Below, one piece after another: positions 32,728-41,006 of a stretch of DNA of 64,000 bases (positions within the stretch are counted from its first letter, which is position 1; each line of letters opens with the position of its first letter). The stretch is from an uncultured Eubacteriales bacterium. GTDB lineage: Bacteria; Bacillota; Clostridia; Oscillospirales; CAG-272. The stretch covers positions 50,404-114,403 of the forward strand of contig CAKXXW010000003.1 of the NCBI GenBank assembly GCA_934378145.1. The letters are read 5' to 3'. A model generated the notes under the pieces. The model was not told the DNA's origin and made no database searches. It was given only the letters and a program-made list of their open reading frames with translations. The position numbers were made by a program, and so were the translations under genes.

Positions 32728-33108
32728 ATGAGCGAGCGGGACAGAGCTGTCGGATATTTCAGAAAATTTGCGCTTATATGCCCCGATGCGGAGCGGATAT
32801 CATATTTCAGTCTCTTCGACAGACTTCGCGGAACCTGCCGCACGGAGGCTGCGGCGCTTCGCCTGCTCGCGGTCTTCGATACGCTGAGATTCCTCGAAGC
32901 CACGGGACAAGCCGAGACTGCCGAGGCTGTCAGAGCGGTCTATATGATCGGCGGAGGAAAGGCTCCCGGCAGGAATGAGATCTCCCGCCGAGTCAGACGC
33001 TTTGCTTTGTCGCACAATATGGACGACCGCACGGTCTGGCGCCGCCTTTCGGAGGCGAAAGCTCTGTACAACTCTCTCATATTTTCCTGCGGAGGAAAAG
33101 CCAAATGA
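32728..33108 (+). CDS. Small helical protein, possible HTH, unknown function
   Basis: A 126-residue protein, mostly helical and rich in Arg and Ala. Its C-terminal third, NEISRRVRRFALSHNMDDRTVWRRLSEA (written here as NEISRRVRRF and DDRTVWRRLSEA), resembles a sigma-like or ArpU-like helix-turn-helix. No family can be named with confidence. I chose the ATG at 32728 because GGAG lies seven bases upstream; an alternative ATG two codons earlier (32722) is possible. It is the first gene of a run that continues with overlapping or close MBOAT and shikimate genes, so it could regulate that run or simply be carried with it. Confidence 0.5.
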   Translation: MSERDRAVGYFRKFALICPDAERISYFSLFDRLRGTCRTEAAALRLLAVFDTLRFLEATGQAETAEAVRAVYMIGGGKAPGRNEISRRVRRFALSHNMDDRTVWRRLSEAKALYNSLIFSCGGKAK

Positions 33109-34520
33109 CGCTAACATCCCCGATATTTCTCTTCTTTTTCCTGCCCGCGGCGCTTGCGGTCTATTATCTGCTCAAAGAAAAGTACAGAAAGATCGCGCTG
33201 GCGGCGATATTTATCGCGTATTACGGTATTGCGGGTATAGCGAATCCTTTTTCGCTCCTGCTTATATGCACATTTATCTTCCTGCTCTTTGTGTTCACCC
33301 GTGTGATGGCGGCGCAGAAGAACAGGAAGGCACGCAGTATACTTCTCGCGGTCTTCATTTCGCTTTTTGTGATCGGAACGATGGCACTGAGGTATTCCGC
33401 AGAGGTCTTTGAAACTATCCACGGTATAAGGTTCCCGGTCGGAGCGACGGTGCGGTGCCTTCTCTGCATATCCTGCCTCATTGATGTATATCGCGGGGAC
33501 ACGAAGGCTCCCGGCATCGTCGACTGTGTCGTTTACCTTATGTTTTTCCCGATAATGGTAGCGGGACCCATCGTGAAGTTCAAGGACTTTTTGAATATCA
33601 CCGAGAATCGCGATAGCTCGATGCATAATTTTGCACTCGGTGCAAGGCTCTATATGCGCGGCTTTGTGAAAAGGTTCGCACTCGGAGCCGTGCTGAACGA
33701 TGCCTTTGAAGGTGTCTTCGGCGCAAAGCTCGAGGATGTGTCGGTCATCATGGCACTTGCGATGCTCATAATGGTATCGCTTATGATGTATGCGATGCTC
33801 TCGGGTTATTCGGATATGGGGACGGGTGTTGCCCTTATGTTCGGGATAAAGCTCCCCGTGAACTTCCGCGATCCGTTCTTCTCGGCGACGCTCGATATTT
33901 ACTTCCGGCGCTTTATGGTCACTCTGTTCGACTATGTGAACGATTACATCATTTGCCCCTTCGCGGGTAAGAAGCTGAAGTCGAACCGGGGCTTCATCGC
34001 AACGGCGCTCGGATTCTTTATGATAGCCGTGTGGTACAGGGAGAATCCGAAGTCACTGCTCATCGCTCTTCCGATAGTTGTCGTCGCCGCGGGACTTTAT
34101 GTGCTCGGAGTCGGGGAAAGGATAAAGAAGTATAAGGTGGCGCCGTTTCTTCTCGGTATCATGACCTTTGCGATAATATCGGTCTTCTGGATGGCGCTGA
34201 GGCTTAAGGATCCCTTCCAGATAATGGAATATTCGATAGACGCCGCGCTGAACGGTGTCAATTACGGAAATGTTATGCTGCTTCGCAGCGTTACATGGAT
34301 AAAATATGCCGTAACATTTCTCATATCGCTGCTGATAGCCGTCCCGTCATATATACGGCACGCACTGCTCCGCCGTGAGAGCGAAACGGCGAAGAGCGCC
34401 GCGAATACCGTCGGCATTGTCGGTACAGTGATAATTACCGTACTGTTTGCCTTTACGGCGATATACTATATGCCTCAGTATCCTGAATACGCGACGGTGT
34501 CGCTTGACGGACTTATCTGA
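33105..34520 (+). CDS. MBOAT-family membrane protein without the catalytic histidine
   Basis: The 471-residue product has ten or more membrane helices and the plan of MBOAT acyltransferases of the AlgI/DltB type. The conserved NFRDPFFSATLDIYFRRF segment corresponds to NFNSPY...FWRRWH of AlgI, and DYVNDYIICPFAG to WLRDYLYIPLGG. But the WHIS histidine is replaced (RRFMVT), and the catalytic LWHG motif reads VWYRE. Active MBOATs need that histidine to transfer acyl groups to surface sugars. Together with its neighbour, also degenerate, it looks like a pseudo-acyltransferase or one with different chemistry. It overlaps the preceding gene by four bases (ATGA) and precedes an AlgX-like partner. Confidence 0.75.
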   Translation: MTLTSPIFLFFFLPAALAVYYLLKEKYRKIALAAIFIAYYGIAGIANPFSLLLICTFIFLLFVFTRVMAAQKNRKARSILLAVFISLFVIGTMALRYSAEVFETIHGIRFPVGATVRCLLCISCLIDVYRGDTKAPGIVDCVVYLMFFPIMVAGPIVKFKDFLNITENRDSSMHNFALGARLYMRGFVKRFALGAVLNDAFEGVFGAKLEDVSVIMALAMLIMVSLMMYAMLSGYSDMGTGVALMFGIKLPVNFRDPFFSATLDIYFRRFMVTLFDYVNDYIICPFAGKKLKSNRGFIATALGFFMIAVWYRENPKSLLIALPIVVVAAGLYVLGVGERIKKYKVAPFLLGIMTFAIISVFWMALRLKDPFQIMEYSIDAALNGVNYGNVMLLRSVTWIKYAVTFLISLLIAVPSYIRHALLRRESETAKSAANTVGIVGTVIITVLFAFTAIYYMPQYPEYATVSLDGLI

Positions 34521-34545
34521 CAGAAAGGAGGGATTTCCTCGGAAT

Positions 34546-35670
34546 ATGAAAAAAGAAATAGCAAAAGCCGATTTTATTCTTGTTGTTCTGTTTGCGGGGA
34601 TAATCCTCAGCGGGACCTGCTTTTTCGGCGCGACGGTAATTTCGTCGCAGATCAGCGGCGAGAGTCGCGAGGCAATAAAAGAGGAATACGATCTCGGAGC
34701 CCTGAATCCCTTCCTTGACGCGGTCTACGGCAACACGGATGTGAAAAATGTCATAGATAATGTAAGCTATAGGCTTTTCCGCGAGATCGACGACGACAAT
34801 GTGATCGTCGGGAGCAACGGATTCGTGTTCGAGATAAAGTACGAGGGCGACGGTTACGGTTACCTTCTCGACTATATGGGCGAGACGAGCTTCACCGACG
34901 AGGAGCTTCGCACGGTTTCCGAAAATATCGAAAAGAGACGGCAGGCCTTCGAGAAGGCGGGCAAAAAATATATCCTTGCCGTGATACCGAACTCTGTGAG
35001 AGTCTACAGCGATTGCCTGCCGCTTCATTTCGGGAAGCCGAGCAAAAAATCAAGGCTCTCGCAGCTCAGTGCGGCAATGGTGGGAAACGATTCGTATATA
35101 GACCTCACCGACGCGCTGACAGAGGCACGGGCGGACGGATATGTTTACAACAATACGGAGGATTCGGTGAACGCCTTCGGTGCCTATGTCATCTACCGCG
35201 CGGTCGCGGAGAGGGTAAACGACGGCACGGTGCTTTACGGCAGGGATGAGCTGAAATTTTATACTCATCTCACCCCCGGAAGGTCGGTCGTGCGGCGTGC
35301 GGGAGTTCCCGAGATAGTGAAGAACCGCACGGTGTCCTACACCGATGACTATAAGCTGACCTTCAGCGTCGGGAGCAGCGGGAGCGATTCGCATGTATAT
35401 ACGCAGGCAAAGTACGGTTATCTCCGCGGTGTCAGCGGAAAGAGCTTTATCGTCGCGGTCGATTCCGATACGGTCTATCAGCTCATGCCGTTTTTCTCGA
35501 ATACTTACAGATATGTGTCGTATGTCACCTCGGTCGACGGGAGACTTCTTGAATACAGCGGTGATGCGGTCGTCGAATTCGTATCGGAGAGGAACCTTGC
35601 CGGGCTTTTGGATATGACAGATATCGAATCCGGCAACTACGGAGCTACGGGCGGCTATGAAGAGAATTGA
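34546..35670 (+). CDS. AlgX/DHHW-like exported protein, degenerate active site
   Basis: The 374-residue product has one N-terminal membrane helix (about 9-30) and a SGNH-like outer domain. Family features include GSNGFVFE (for GxxGWLF), YILAVIPNSVRVYSDCLP and NAFGAYVIYRAVAERV (for HWNxxGAxxAY). In DHHW/AlgX proteins the catalytic Asp and His lie just before that segment; here it reads NNTEDSVNAFGA, with no His. A Ser remains in VAVDSDTVYQL, where the family has a DSF-type nucleophile. Such proteins normally pass acetyl groups from an MBOAT to a polysaccharide. The gene follows the MBOAT gene, after a GGAGG placed rather far (about 14 bases) from the ATG, and overlaps aroC by 14 bases. Confidence 0.7.
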   Translation: MKKEIAKADFILVVLFAGIILSGTCFFGATVISSQISGESREAIKEEYDLGALNPFLDAVYGNTDVKNVIDNVSYRLFREIDDDNVIVGSNGFVFEIKYEGDGYGYLLDYMGETSFTDEELRTVSENIEKRRQAFEKAGKKYILAVIPNSVRVYSDCLPLHFGKPSKKSRLSQLSAAMVGNDSYIDLTDALTEARADGYVYNNTEDSVNAFGAYVIYRAVAERVNDGTVLYGRDELKFYTHLTPGRSVVRRAGVPEIVKNRTVSYTDDYKLTFSVGSSGSDSHVYTQAKYGYLRGVSGKSFIVAVDSDTVYQLMPFFSNTYRYVSYVTSVDGRLLEYSGDAVVEFVSERNLAGLLDMTDIESGNYGATGGYEEN

Positions 35671-36724
35671 CATCGTGACAGAGGGCGCCTCGCATACCGA
35701 GGAGATAACGCTGAGGCTTTCGGGGCTTGAGGCGAGCTGCGGAGAGCATATATCGTATGAAGAGCTTGAAAGATTTCTCTCAAGGCGCAGACCGGGGAGC
35801 GAAGCATGGTCTACCGGCAGAGCCGAGACCGACACCTTCTCGTTCCTTTCGGGGATAGACAAAAAAGGATGCCTTGACGGGGAGCCGATACGGGCGGTGA
35901 TAAAGAACCGCGCGGCGGGCAAGGGAAGCTGCGACAGAAACCTTATCCCGAGACCCGGACACGCCGACTACGCGGCTGTGATGAAGTACGGTCCCGGGGC
36001 CGACCTTCGCGGCGGCGGAAGATTCTCCGGCAGGATGACGCTCCCGCTCTGCATTGCCGGCGGGATAGTCCTTCAGCTTCTTGGCAGGAAGGGTATCGGA
36101 ACAGTATCGCATATCCTTTCCGTCGGGAGCGAGAGGGACAAGCCCTTCGATCCCTGCGCGGAAGATATTGACATAAAAGAATACCTTGCGACCGATCCGC
36201 GCTTTCCCGTCCTTGACACGGAAGCCGGAGGGCGGATGAAAGGACTTATCGAAGCGGCGAGGGCTGACGGGGACTCTGTCGGCGGCGTCGGCGAGATAAT
36301 GATATACGGACTTTCTGCGGGAGTCGGCGGGGAGCTTTTCTCCGGACTTGACGGTAGGATAGCCGAGCGGGTCTTCGCCGTTCCGGCGGTGAAGGGAATA
36401 GAATTCGGCGCGGGCTTCGGTGCCGCCTTTCTGAGAGGCTCCGAAAACAACGACGGGTTCGGCGTCAGGGAAGGCAGGGTCGTGACACTGACGAACAACT
36501 GCGGCGGGATACTCGGGGGGATCTCCGACGGTATGCCGGTGATCTTCAGGGTAGCAATAAAGCCAACGCCTTCGATCGGTAAGCCCCAGAGGTCGGTAAG
36601 GCTCGACACACTCGAGCCGGTCACGGTGAGCATCACCGGCAACAACGATGCCTGCATCCTTCCCCGTGCGCTTCCGGCACTTGAGGCTTCGGCGGCGATC
36701 GCCGTGTTTGAAAGTATGGGGTAG
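35657..36724 (+). CDS. aroC: Chorismate synthase
   Basis: AroC converts 5-enolpyruvylshikimate-3-phosphate to chorismate, the last shikimate step, using reduced FMN. The 355-residue product has the family segments RRPGSEAWSTGRAETDTFSF (here RRPGSEAWSTGR), PRPGHADYAAVMKYG, DLRGGGRFSGRMTLPLC (around residue 115-130) and NNCGGILGGISDGMPVIFRVAIKPTPSI near the C-terminus (as GGILGGISDGMP and IKPTPSI). Conserved His of GHAD and the Arg/Ser of GRFSGR are kept. Length is normal. The start overlaps the previous gene by 14 bases, and the mutase gene begins 4 bases after its stop. Confidence 0.95.
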   Translation: MKRIDIVTEGASHTEEITLRLSGLEASCGEHISYEELERFLSRRRPGSEAWSTGRAETDTFSFLSGIDKKGCLDGEPIRAVIKNRAAGKGSCDRNLIPRPGHADYAAVMKYGPGADLRGGGRFSGRMTLPLCIAGGIVLQLLGRKGIGTVSHILSVGSERDKPFDPCAEDIDIKEYLATDPRFPVLDTEAGGRMKGLIEAARADGDSVGGVGEIMIYGLSAGVGGELFSGLDGRIAERVFAVPAVKGIEFGAGFGAAFLRGSENNDGFGVREGRVVTLTNNCGGILGGISDGMPVIFRVAIKPTPSIGKPQRSVRLDTLEPVTVSITGNNDACILPRALPALEASAAIAVFESMG

Positions 36725-36728
36725 AGAT

Positions 36729-36995
36729 TTGAGAAGCATTGATGAGATAAGAAAAGACATAGACGATACCGATCGGGAGCTTGTGCGGCTCTTCTGCCGC
36801 AGGATGGAGCTTTCGGACGAGATTGGAAGGCTTAAATCGGCGCGGGGGCTTCCCGTAAGAGATACCGCGCGCGAAAACGAACTCAAAGCGAAGGTCGGGG
36901 GACTTTCGGATCCGCGCTTTACGGAGCAGGTCCTCGGACTTTACGACAGAATATTAACACTTTCAAGGGAATATCAGGAAAAGGAGCATATTTAA
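36729..36995 (+). CDS. Chorismate mutase (AroQ class)
   Basis: Chorismate mutase turns chorismate into prephenate on the way to Phe and Tyr. The 88-residue product has the all-helical mutase pattern: RSIDEIRKDIDDTDRELVRLF, LSDEIGRLKSARGLPVRDTAREN (given as LSDEIGRLK and VRDTAREN), and a helix ending GLYDRILTLSREYQ. The Arg, Lys and Glu of the active site sit in these helices. Most likely start is TTG at 36729, four bases after aroC; the only in-frame ATG (36648) lies deep inside aroC. This makes a stand-alone mutase of typical size. It is followed after 1 base by the aroE-aroK fusion. Confidence 0.85.
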   Translation: MRSIDEIRKDIDDTDRELVRLFCRRMELSDEIGRLKSARGLPVRDTARENELKAKVGGLSDPRFTEQVLGLYDRILTLSREYQEKEHI

Positions 36996-36996
36996 G

Positions 36997-38223
36997 ATGG
37001 AAAAAACATTCGGATTATTGGGTGAACGGCTGAATCACAGCCTCTCGCGTGAGATACACGCGATGCTCGGCGACGACAATTATCAGCTTTTCGAGGTGGC
37101 GTCAAAGCAACTGTCGCTCTTTCTTACATCCTATAATTTTGCCGGAATAAATGTCACGATCCCGTATAAGAGGACCGTCATGCCGATGCTGTCGAAGACC
37201 TCCGAACTGTCGCGCCGTGTGGGCTGTGTCAACACGGTACTCAGAAGGCAGAGCGACGGAAGGCTCTTCGGATACAACACCGATGTCTACGGCTTTTCCT
37301 ATATGATCGACAGCGCCGGCATCAATGTCGCCGGCAAGAAATGCGTCATTATCGGCGACGGCGGAGGTGCCGCTTCGGTAAGAGTCTCGCTCGAGGATCA
37401 CGGCGCCGGTAAGATAGTGAATATCACGAGAAGCAAGTATGCCCAGATCCCGAAGAACCACCCCGATGCGCAGATCCTCATCAACGCGACGCCCGTCGGA
37501 ATGTTCCCCGAGAACGGAAAGGCTCCGACCTCGCTCGCCGGACTTGACAGTCTCGAGGCGGTGTGCGACCTTGTGTATAACCCGCTGAAGACGGCGCTCC
37601 TGCTTGACGCCGAGAGCAGGGGGATAAAGGCTGTCAACGGACTTCCTATGCTCGTGGCGCAGGCAAAGCGCGCCCGTGAGCTTTTTACGGGTACCGAGAT
37701 AGACGATGCGGTCATCCCACAGATAATTTCGACTATCGAGAAAAAGCAGAGAAATGTCATCATCATCGGTATGCCGGGCAGCGGCAAGTCGACCGTCGGC
37801 AAGGCACTTGCGGCAAGACTCGGCAAACGCCATATCGACATTGACGATGCTGTTATGAAGCTCTACGGCAGATCGCCCGAGAGGATCATACGCAGAGAGG
37901 GCGAGAACGCCTTCAGGCGCACCGAGCATGTTGCCGCCGAATGGGCGGGAAAGCAGCCCTCGGCGGTCGTCTCCGCGGGCGGCGGCATAGTCCTTCGTGC
38001 GGACAACAAGAACGCACTGAGGCAGAACGGCGATATCATCTTCATCAACCGCGATCTGACAAATCTCGAGCTTGAGGGAAGGCCCCTGTCACAGAGCAAG
38101 AGCATCGAGGATCTCTACGCCGAGAGAATGCCTCTCTACCGCGAATGGTGCGACTATGAGGTCGACAACAACGGCACGGTAGAGGAGACGGTCGAGCAGA
38201 TAGTAAAGCTCATCGGCGAATGA
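36997..38223 (+). CDS. aroE-aroK: Bifunctional shikimate dehydrogenase / shikimate kinase (AroE-AroK fusion)
   Basis: Residues 1-245 form a shikimate dehydrogenase: GLLGERLNHSLSREIHAML (substrate site, usually HSxSPxIH), GINVTIPYK with the catalytic Lys, YNTDVYGF, and the nucleotide loop IIGDGGGAASV. Residues about 250-408 form a shikimate kinase: P-loop IIGMPGSGKSTVGKALA, DIDDAVMKLYG and SAGGGIVLR. The two steps are adjacent in the pathway: 3-dehydroshikimate to shikimate to shikimate-3-phosphate. Usually they are separate proteins. The reading frame is continuous with no sign of frameshift. AAGGAGC precedes the start. The ATG of aroQ overlaps its stop. Confidence 0.93.
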   Translation: MEKTFGLLGERLNHSLSREIHAMLGDDNYQLFEVASKQLSLFLTSYNFAGINVTIPYKRTVMPMLSKTSELSRRVGCVNTVLRRQSDGRLFGYNTDVYGFSYMIDSAGINVAGKKCVIIGDGGGAASVRVSLEDHGAGKIVNITRSKYAQIPKNHPDAQILINATPVGMFPENGKAPTSLAGLDSLEAVCDLVYNPLKTALLLDAESRGIKAVNGLPMLVAQAKRARELFTGTEIDDAVIPQIISTIEKKQRNVIIIGMPGSGKSTVGKALAARLGKRHIDIDDAVMKLYGRSPERIIRREGENAFRRTEHVAAEWAGKQPSAVVSAGGGIVLRADNKNALRQNGDIIFINRDLTNLELEGRPLSQSKSIEDLYAERMPLYREWCDYEVDNNGTVEETVEQIVKLIGE

Positions 38224-38657
38224 GGCTGCTTATACTGAACGGTCCGAACCTCAACCTTCTCGGCTCGCGCGAACCTGAGATATACGGCAGGACGACCTAT
38301 GCGGAGCTTTGCCGTATGCTTGAGACCTACTGCGCCGGAAAGGGGATAGACTGCGATATCTTCCAGTCGAATCACGAGGGTGTGCTTGTGGACAGGATAC
38401 AGGCGGCAGCCGGTGCATACGACGCGATAGTGATAAACGCCGCGGCGTACACGCATACGAGCATAGCGATAGCCGACGCGCTCCGTGCGGTCTCTCTTCC
38501 CGCAGCCGAGGTACACCTTTCCGATATTGACCGGAGAGAGGAATACAGAAGGATCTCCTATCTCCGCGATGCCTGCGCCGGGAGCTTTTACGGCAAGGGT
38601 GCGGCAAGCTATACCGATGCGATAGACTTTCTTTTCAGCAAACTACAATCTTTATGA
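38220..38657 (+). CDS. aroQ: 3-dehydroquinate dehydratase, type II
   Basis: This cytosolic enzyme dehydrates 3-dehydroquinate to 3-dehydroshikimate, feeding the AroE step encoded upstream. The 145-residue product has LLILNGPNLNLLGSREPEIYG with the catalytic Arg/Tyr loop, FQSNHEGVLVDRIQ, and VINAAAYTHTSIAIADAL with the catalytic His. Near the C-terminus VHLSDIDRREEYRRIS is family-typical. Size is right for the dodecameric type II enzyme. The start overlaps the fusion gene by 4 bases (ATGA), so translation is coupled. Confidence 0.95.
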   Translation: MRLLILNGPNLNLLGSREPEIYGRTTYAELCRMLETYCAGKGIDCDIFQSNHEGVLVDRIQAAAGAYDAIVINAAAYTHTSIAIADALRAVSLPAAEVHLSDIDRREEYRRISYLRDACAGSFYGKGAASYTDAIDFLFSKLQSL

Positions 38658-38669
38658 CCGGGGAACTTT

Positions 38670-39950
38670 ATGGTTGAAAATTCAGTGGCCGAAAAGACCG
38701 AATTTGCGCAGATCCTGAAATGCGCCCTTGACCTTGGCGAGATGATGCACATCTGCGGCGGAGAGGTCAGCCGTGTCGAGGACACGGTGAGCAGGATCTG
38801 CTACTCTTACGGGGCGCGGCGCGTCGACACGCTGACGATAACCTCGTCGATAGTCGTGACGGTCATTGCCGACGACGGCGAGATCATCACGCAGACGAGG
38901 CGGATAAAGGGGCAGGCGAGGGATATGGAGAAGCTCAGCCAGCTTAACCGACTCTCGCGCGACATATGCGCAAAGCACATTCCGCCGGAACAGGTGGAGA
39001 GCGAGATAGCGCGGATCGCCGCCGAGCGCCCGATGAAATGGCAGATCACCGCCGCGGCATCGATACTTGCCGCCGGGAGCTTTACGGTCTTCTTCGGCGG
39101 AACATGGCGGGATGTCATAGCGGTTGCCCTTGTTGCTACCGTGATATTCCTTTCCGAGAGGCTTCGGAGCGTCATACATACGAACAAGATCGCGCATTAC
39201 CTTATCACCTCGTTCGCGTCGGGAGCGCTTTCGGTGCTTCTTGTGTATTCGGGACTCGGTGAGAACATAAATGCGATAATCATAGGAGCCATAATGCTTC
39301 TGATCCCCGGTGTCTCGATAACCGGAGCGCTCGAGGATCTGCTGACCGGTGACACGATAACCGGACTGCTCTGCTTCTGCGAGTCTATAATCACGGCTAT
39401 CGCCATTGCCGTGGGATTCGCGGGGGCGACCTTCATCTGCGGCGGAGCCGATATGCTCATGCCGGGGACTGCGGAGGTCATTCCGTGGGTGCAGATAGCG
39501 GCGGCGACGCTTTCATCGGCGGGATTTTCTCTCCTTTTCGGAGTCAGGCATCCGCGGCATATTGCGGTGGCGACGATCGGAGGGGGCATCACATGGGCGG
39601 TATATCTGCTCTTTGACCGCGCGGGACTTTCGCTCTTTCCCTGTATGTTCTTTGCCTCTCTCGTCGGAGAGGCTTACGCGCAGGTCATGGCAAGGCTCAT
39701 GCGCTCACCGGCTACGGTCTTCATCATTCCCGCGATAATCCCGCTCGTGCCGGGAAGTATGCTTTTCTATACGATGAGCTGGGCGCTTCGCGGGAACCTT
39801 GCGAAATTCACCGACAGCGGCACCGATACGCTTATCTCGGCGCTTGCGATAGCGCTCGGGATGGTGCTTGTGATACTTGCCTTCAGCATTGTTACCTCGC
39901 TTGTGCGGCGGGCAAGAATAAAAAAAGCCGTAAACAAAAAAGGCTCGTGA
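38670..39950 (+). CDS. ThrE-type threonine/serine exporter (fused)
   Basis: The 426-residue protein joins an N-terminal DUF1212 (ThrE) part and a C-terminal DUF3815-like part, as in the full-length exporter. Residues 1-120 are cytoplasmic and include MMHICGGEVSRVEDTVSRI and TSIVVTVIADDG-like strands. About ten membrane helices follow; LIPGVSITGALEDLLTGDT is a family signature between the helices. The end is basic (RRARIKKAVNKK). Known ThrE proteins export threonine and serine by proton motive force. Whether this one exports those or an aromatic intermediate of the preceding pathway is unknown; the 12-base spacing suggests co-transcription with aroQ. Its stop codon lies inside the terminator loop. 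Confidence 0.85.
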   Translation: MVENSVAEKTEFAQILKCALDLGEMMHICGGEVSRVEDTVSRICYSYGARRVDTLTITSSIVVTVIADDGEIITQTRRIKGQARDMEKLSQLNRLSRDICAKHIPPEQVESEIARIAAERPMKWQITAAASILAAGSFTVFFGGTWRDVIAVALVATVIFLSERLRSVIHTNKIAHYLITSFASGALSVLLVYSGLGENINAIIIGAIMLLIPGVSITGALEDLLTGDTITGLLCFCESIITAIAIAVGFAGATFICGGADMLMPGTAEVIPWVQIAAATLSSAGFSLLFGVRHPRHIAVATIGGGITWAVYLLFDRAGLSLFPCMFFASLVGEAYAQVMARLMRSPATVFIIPAIIPLVPGSMLFYTMSWALRGNLAKFTDSGTDTLISALAIALGMVLVILAFSIVTSLVRRARIKKAVNKKGS

Positions 39951-39964
39951 GAGCCTTTTTTTGT
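39935..39964. terminator. Bidirectional terminator between thrE-type exporter and rsfS
   Basis: An AAAAAAGGCTC / GAGCCTTTTTT stem-loop, with a GTGA loop, has A-runs and T-runs on both sides and so can stop transcription from either direction. The stop codon of the exporter lies in the loop. Confidence 0.85.
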
Positions 39965-39976
39965 TTTGCTTTCCGT

Positions 39977-40357
39977 TTACTGATAGAGTTTTTCAAGGTT
40001 GTAGAACTGCCTTGCCTCGCGGTTGAAGATGTGGACGATGACGGTGCCGTAGTCCATAATGATCCACGCGTTGCCGTCCTTGCCCTCGACGCGGAGGGGA
40101 TCTACCTCCTGCCTTCCGAGCTGATATTCGACCTCGTCGGTGAGAGAGTGTACCTGTGTATTCGAGTTTCCGGTGCAGATCACGAAGTATTCGGCGATGA
40201 CGGTCTTGTCGCCGACCTCTATCTTCTCTATGTCGTGAGCCTTCTTTGCGTCAAGCACCTCGCAGATGCGGTCGGCAAGATCAGCCGCGTTCGCGTCGGC
40301 GAGCGAGGGCAGGGCCTCTTCGTTTATTTCGTTATTGAGGTTTTCGTTATTTTCCAT
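39977..40357 (-). CDS. rsfS: Ribosomal silencing factor RsfS
   Basis: RsfS binds ribosomal protein uL14 and blocks subunit joining, lowering translation when nutrients are short. The 126-residue product has an acidic N-terminal tail and then the RsfS/Iojap domain: KKAHDIEKIEVGDKTVIAEYFVI (as DIEKIEVGD and IAEYFVICTGNS), VDPLRVEGKDGNAWIIMDYG and VIVHIFNREARQFYNLEKL. Size is right. AAGGAG precedes the start. It overlaps the upstream yqeK gene by 11 bases, and is the last gene of the minus-strand operon. Confidence 0.94.
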   Translation of the reverse strand: MENNENLNNEINEEALPSLADANAADLADRICEVLDAKKAHDIEKIEVGDKTVIAEYFVICTGNSNTQVHSLTDEVEYQLGRQEVDPLRVEGKDGNAWIIMDYGTVIVHIFNREARQFYNLEKLYQ

Positions 40358-41006
40358 TTTCTTTTTCTCCTTTTTCTATTTTTCGGCAGAGTAATTCGTT
40401 CATCGAAAATACGGTGTCGGGGCTTATCGGAAGTCCGTCCGAGATCAGACCCGAGACGGTCATCCTGTATGACATTATGACAATGTTCAGAAGATGCTCT
40501 GTCCTTTCTTCGGCACTCATTTTTTCGGGGCAGGCGTCGAAGAAGGCGCGGCGGAGCTTTACGCAGTCGTCAAAGGTCCTCGTGTCGTCGATGTAATCGG
40601 CAAGGTAGATGAGCATCTCGGAAAGCGTCATGCCCGCGTGTCCCGTCGTGTGCCAGCGGACAGCCGAGATCACCTCGGGGTCGGCGTACCCGGGATAGAG
40701 GTCGGGGATGAGGTATGCCGCGGTGCGCGCATGAAATGTCTTCGGTGCGCAAAGCTCCTCCCGCGTCGGTTCATGCCCGTAACGGCGACAGATCTCGATC
40801 TGACGCGCGGAAGGGTATTCCTTCGTTACATCATGCAGGAGAGCCGCAACGCGCAGAATATCGGTTTTTTCGGGCATATAGAGGGAGCCGAGACGAGCCG
40901 CCATTCTTTCGACGGCAAGGATATGGGCTTTCCGCTTCGGTGAGATCTCAGGATCCGCAGAGATTCTCTCGCGGAGAGCCGAAATGCTTTCTTCACTGAA
41001 TTTCAT
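40347..41006 (-). CDS. yqeK: HD-domain hydrolase YqeK (predicted Ap4A hydrolase)
   Basis: YqeK-family enzymes hydrolyse diadenosine tetraphosphate symmetrically, giving two ADP. The 219-residue product has the HD core: HILAVERMAARLG, ALLHDVTKEYPSA (HD pair with Lys), HARTAAYLI, and VRWHTTGHAGMT. These supply the metal ligands of the family. A C-terminal helical part follows. It overlaps nadD by four bases and rsfS by 11, the usual nadD-yqeK-rsfS order. The size is slightly above the family average of about 190. Confidence 0.92.
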   Translation of the reverse strand: MKFSEESISALRERISADPEISPKRKAHILAVERMAARLGSLYMPEKTDILRVAALLHDVTKEYPSARQIEICRRYGHEPTREELCAPKTFHARTAAYLIPDLYPGYADPEVISAVRWHTTGHAGMTLSEMLIYLADYIDDTRTFDDCVKLRRAFFDACPEKMSAEERTEHLLNIVIMSYRMTVSGLISDGLPISPDTVFSMNELLCRKIEKGEKENGK

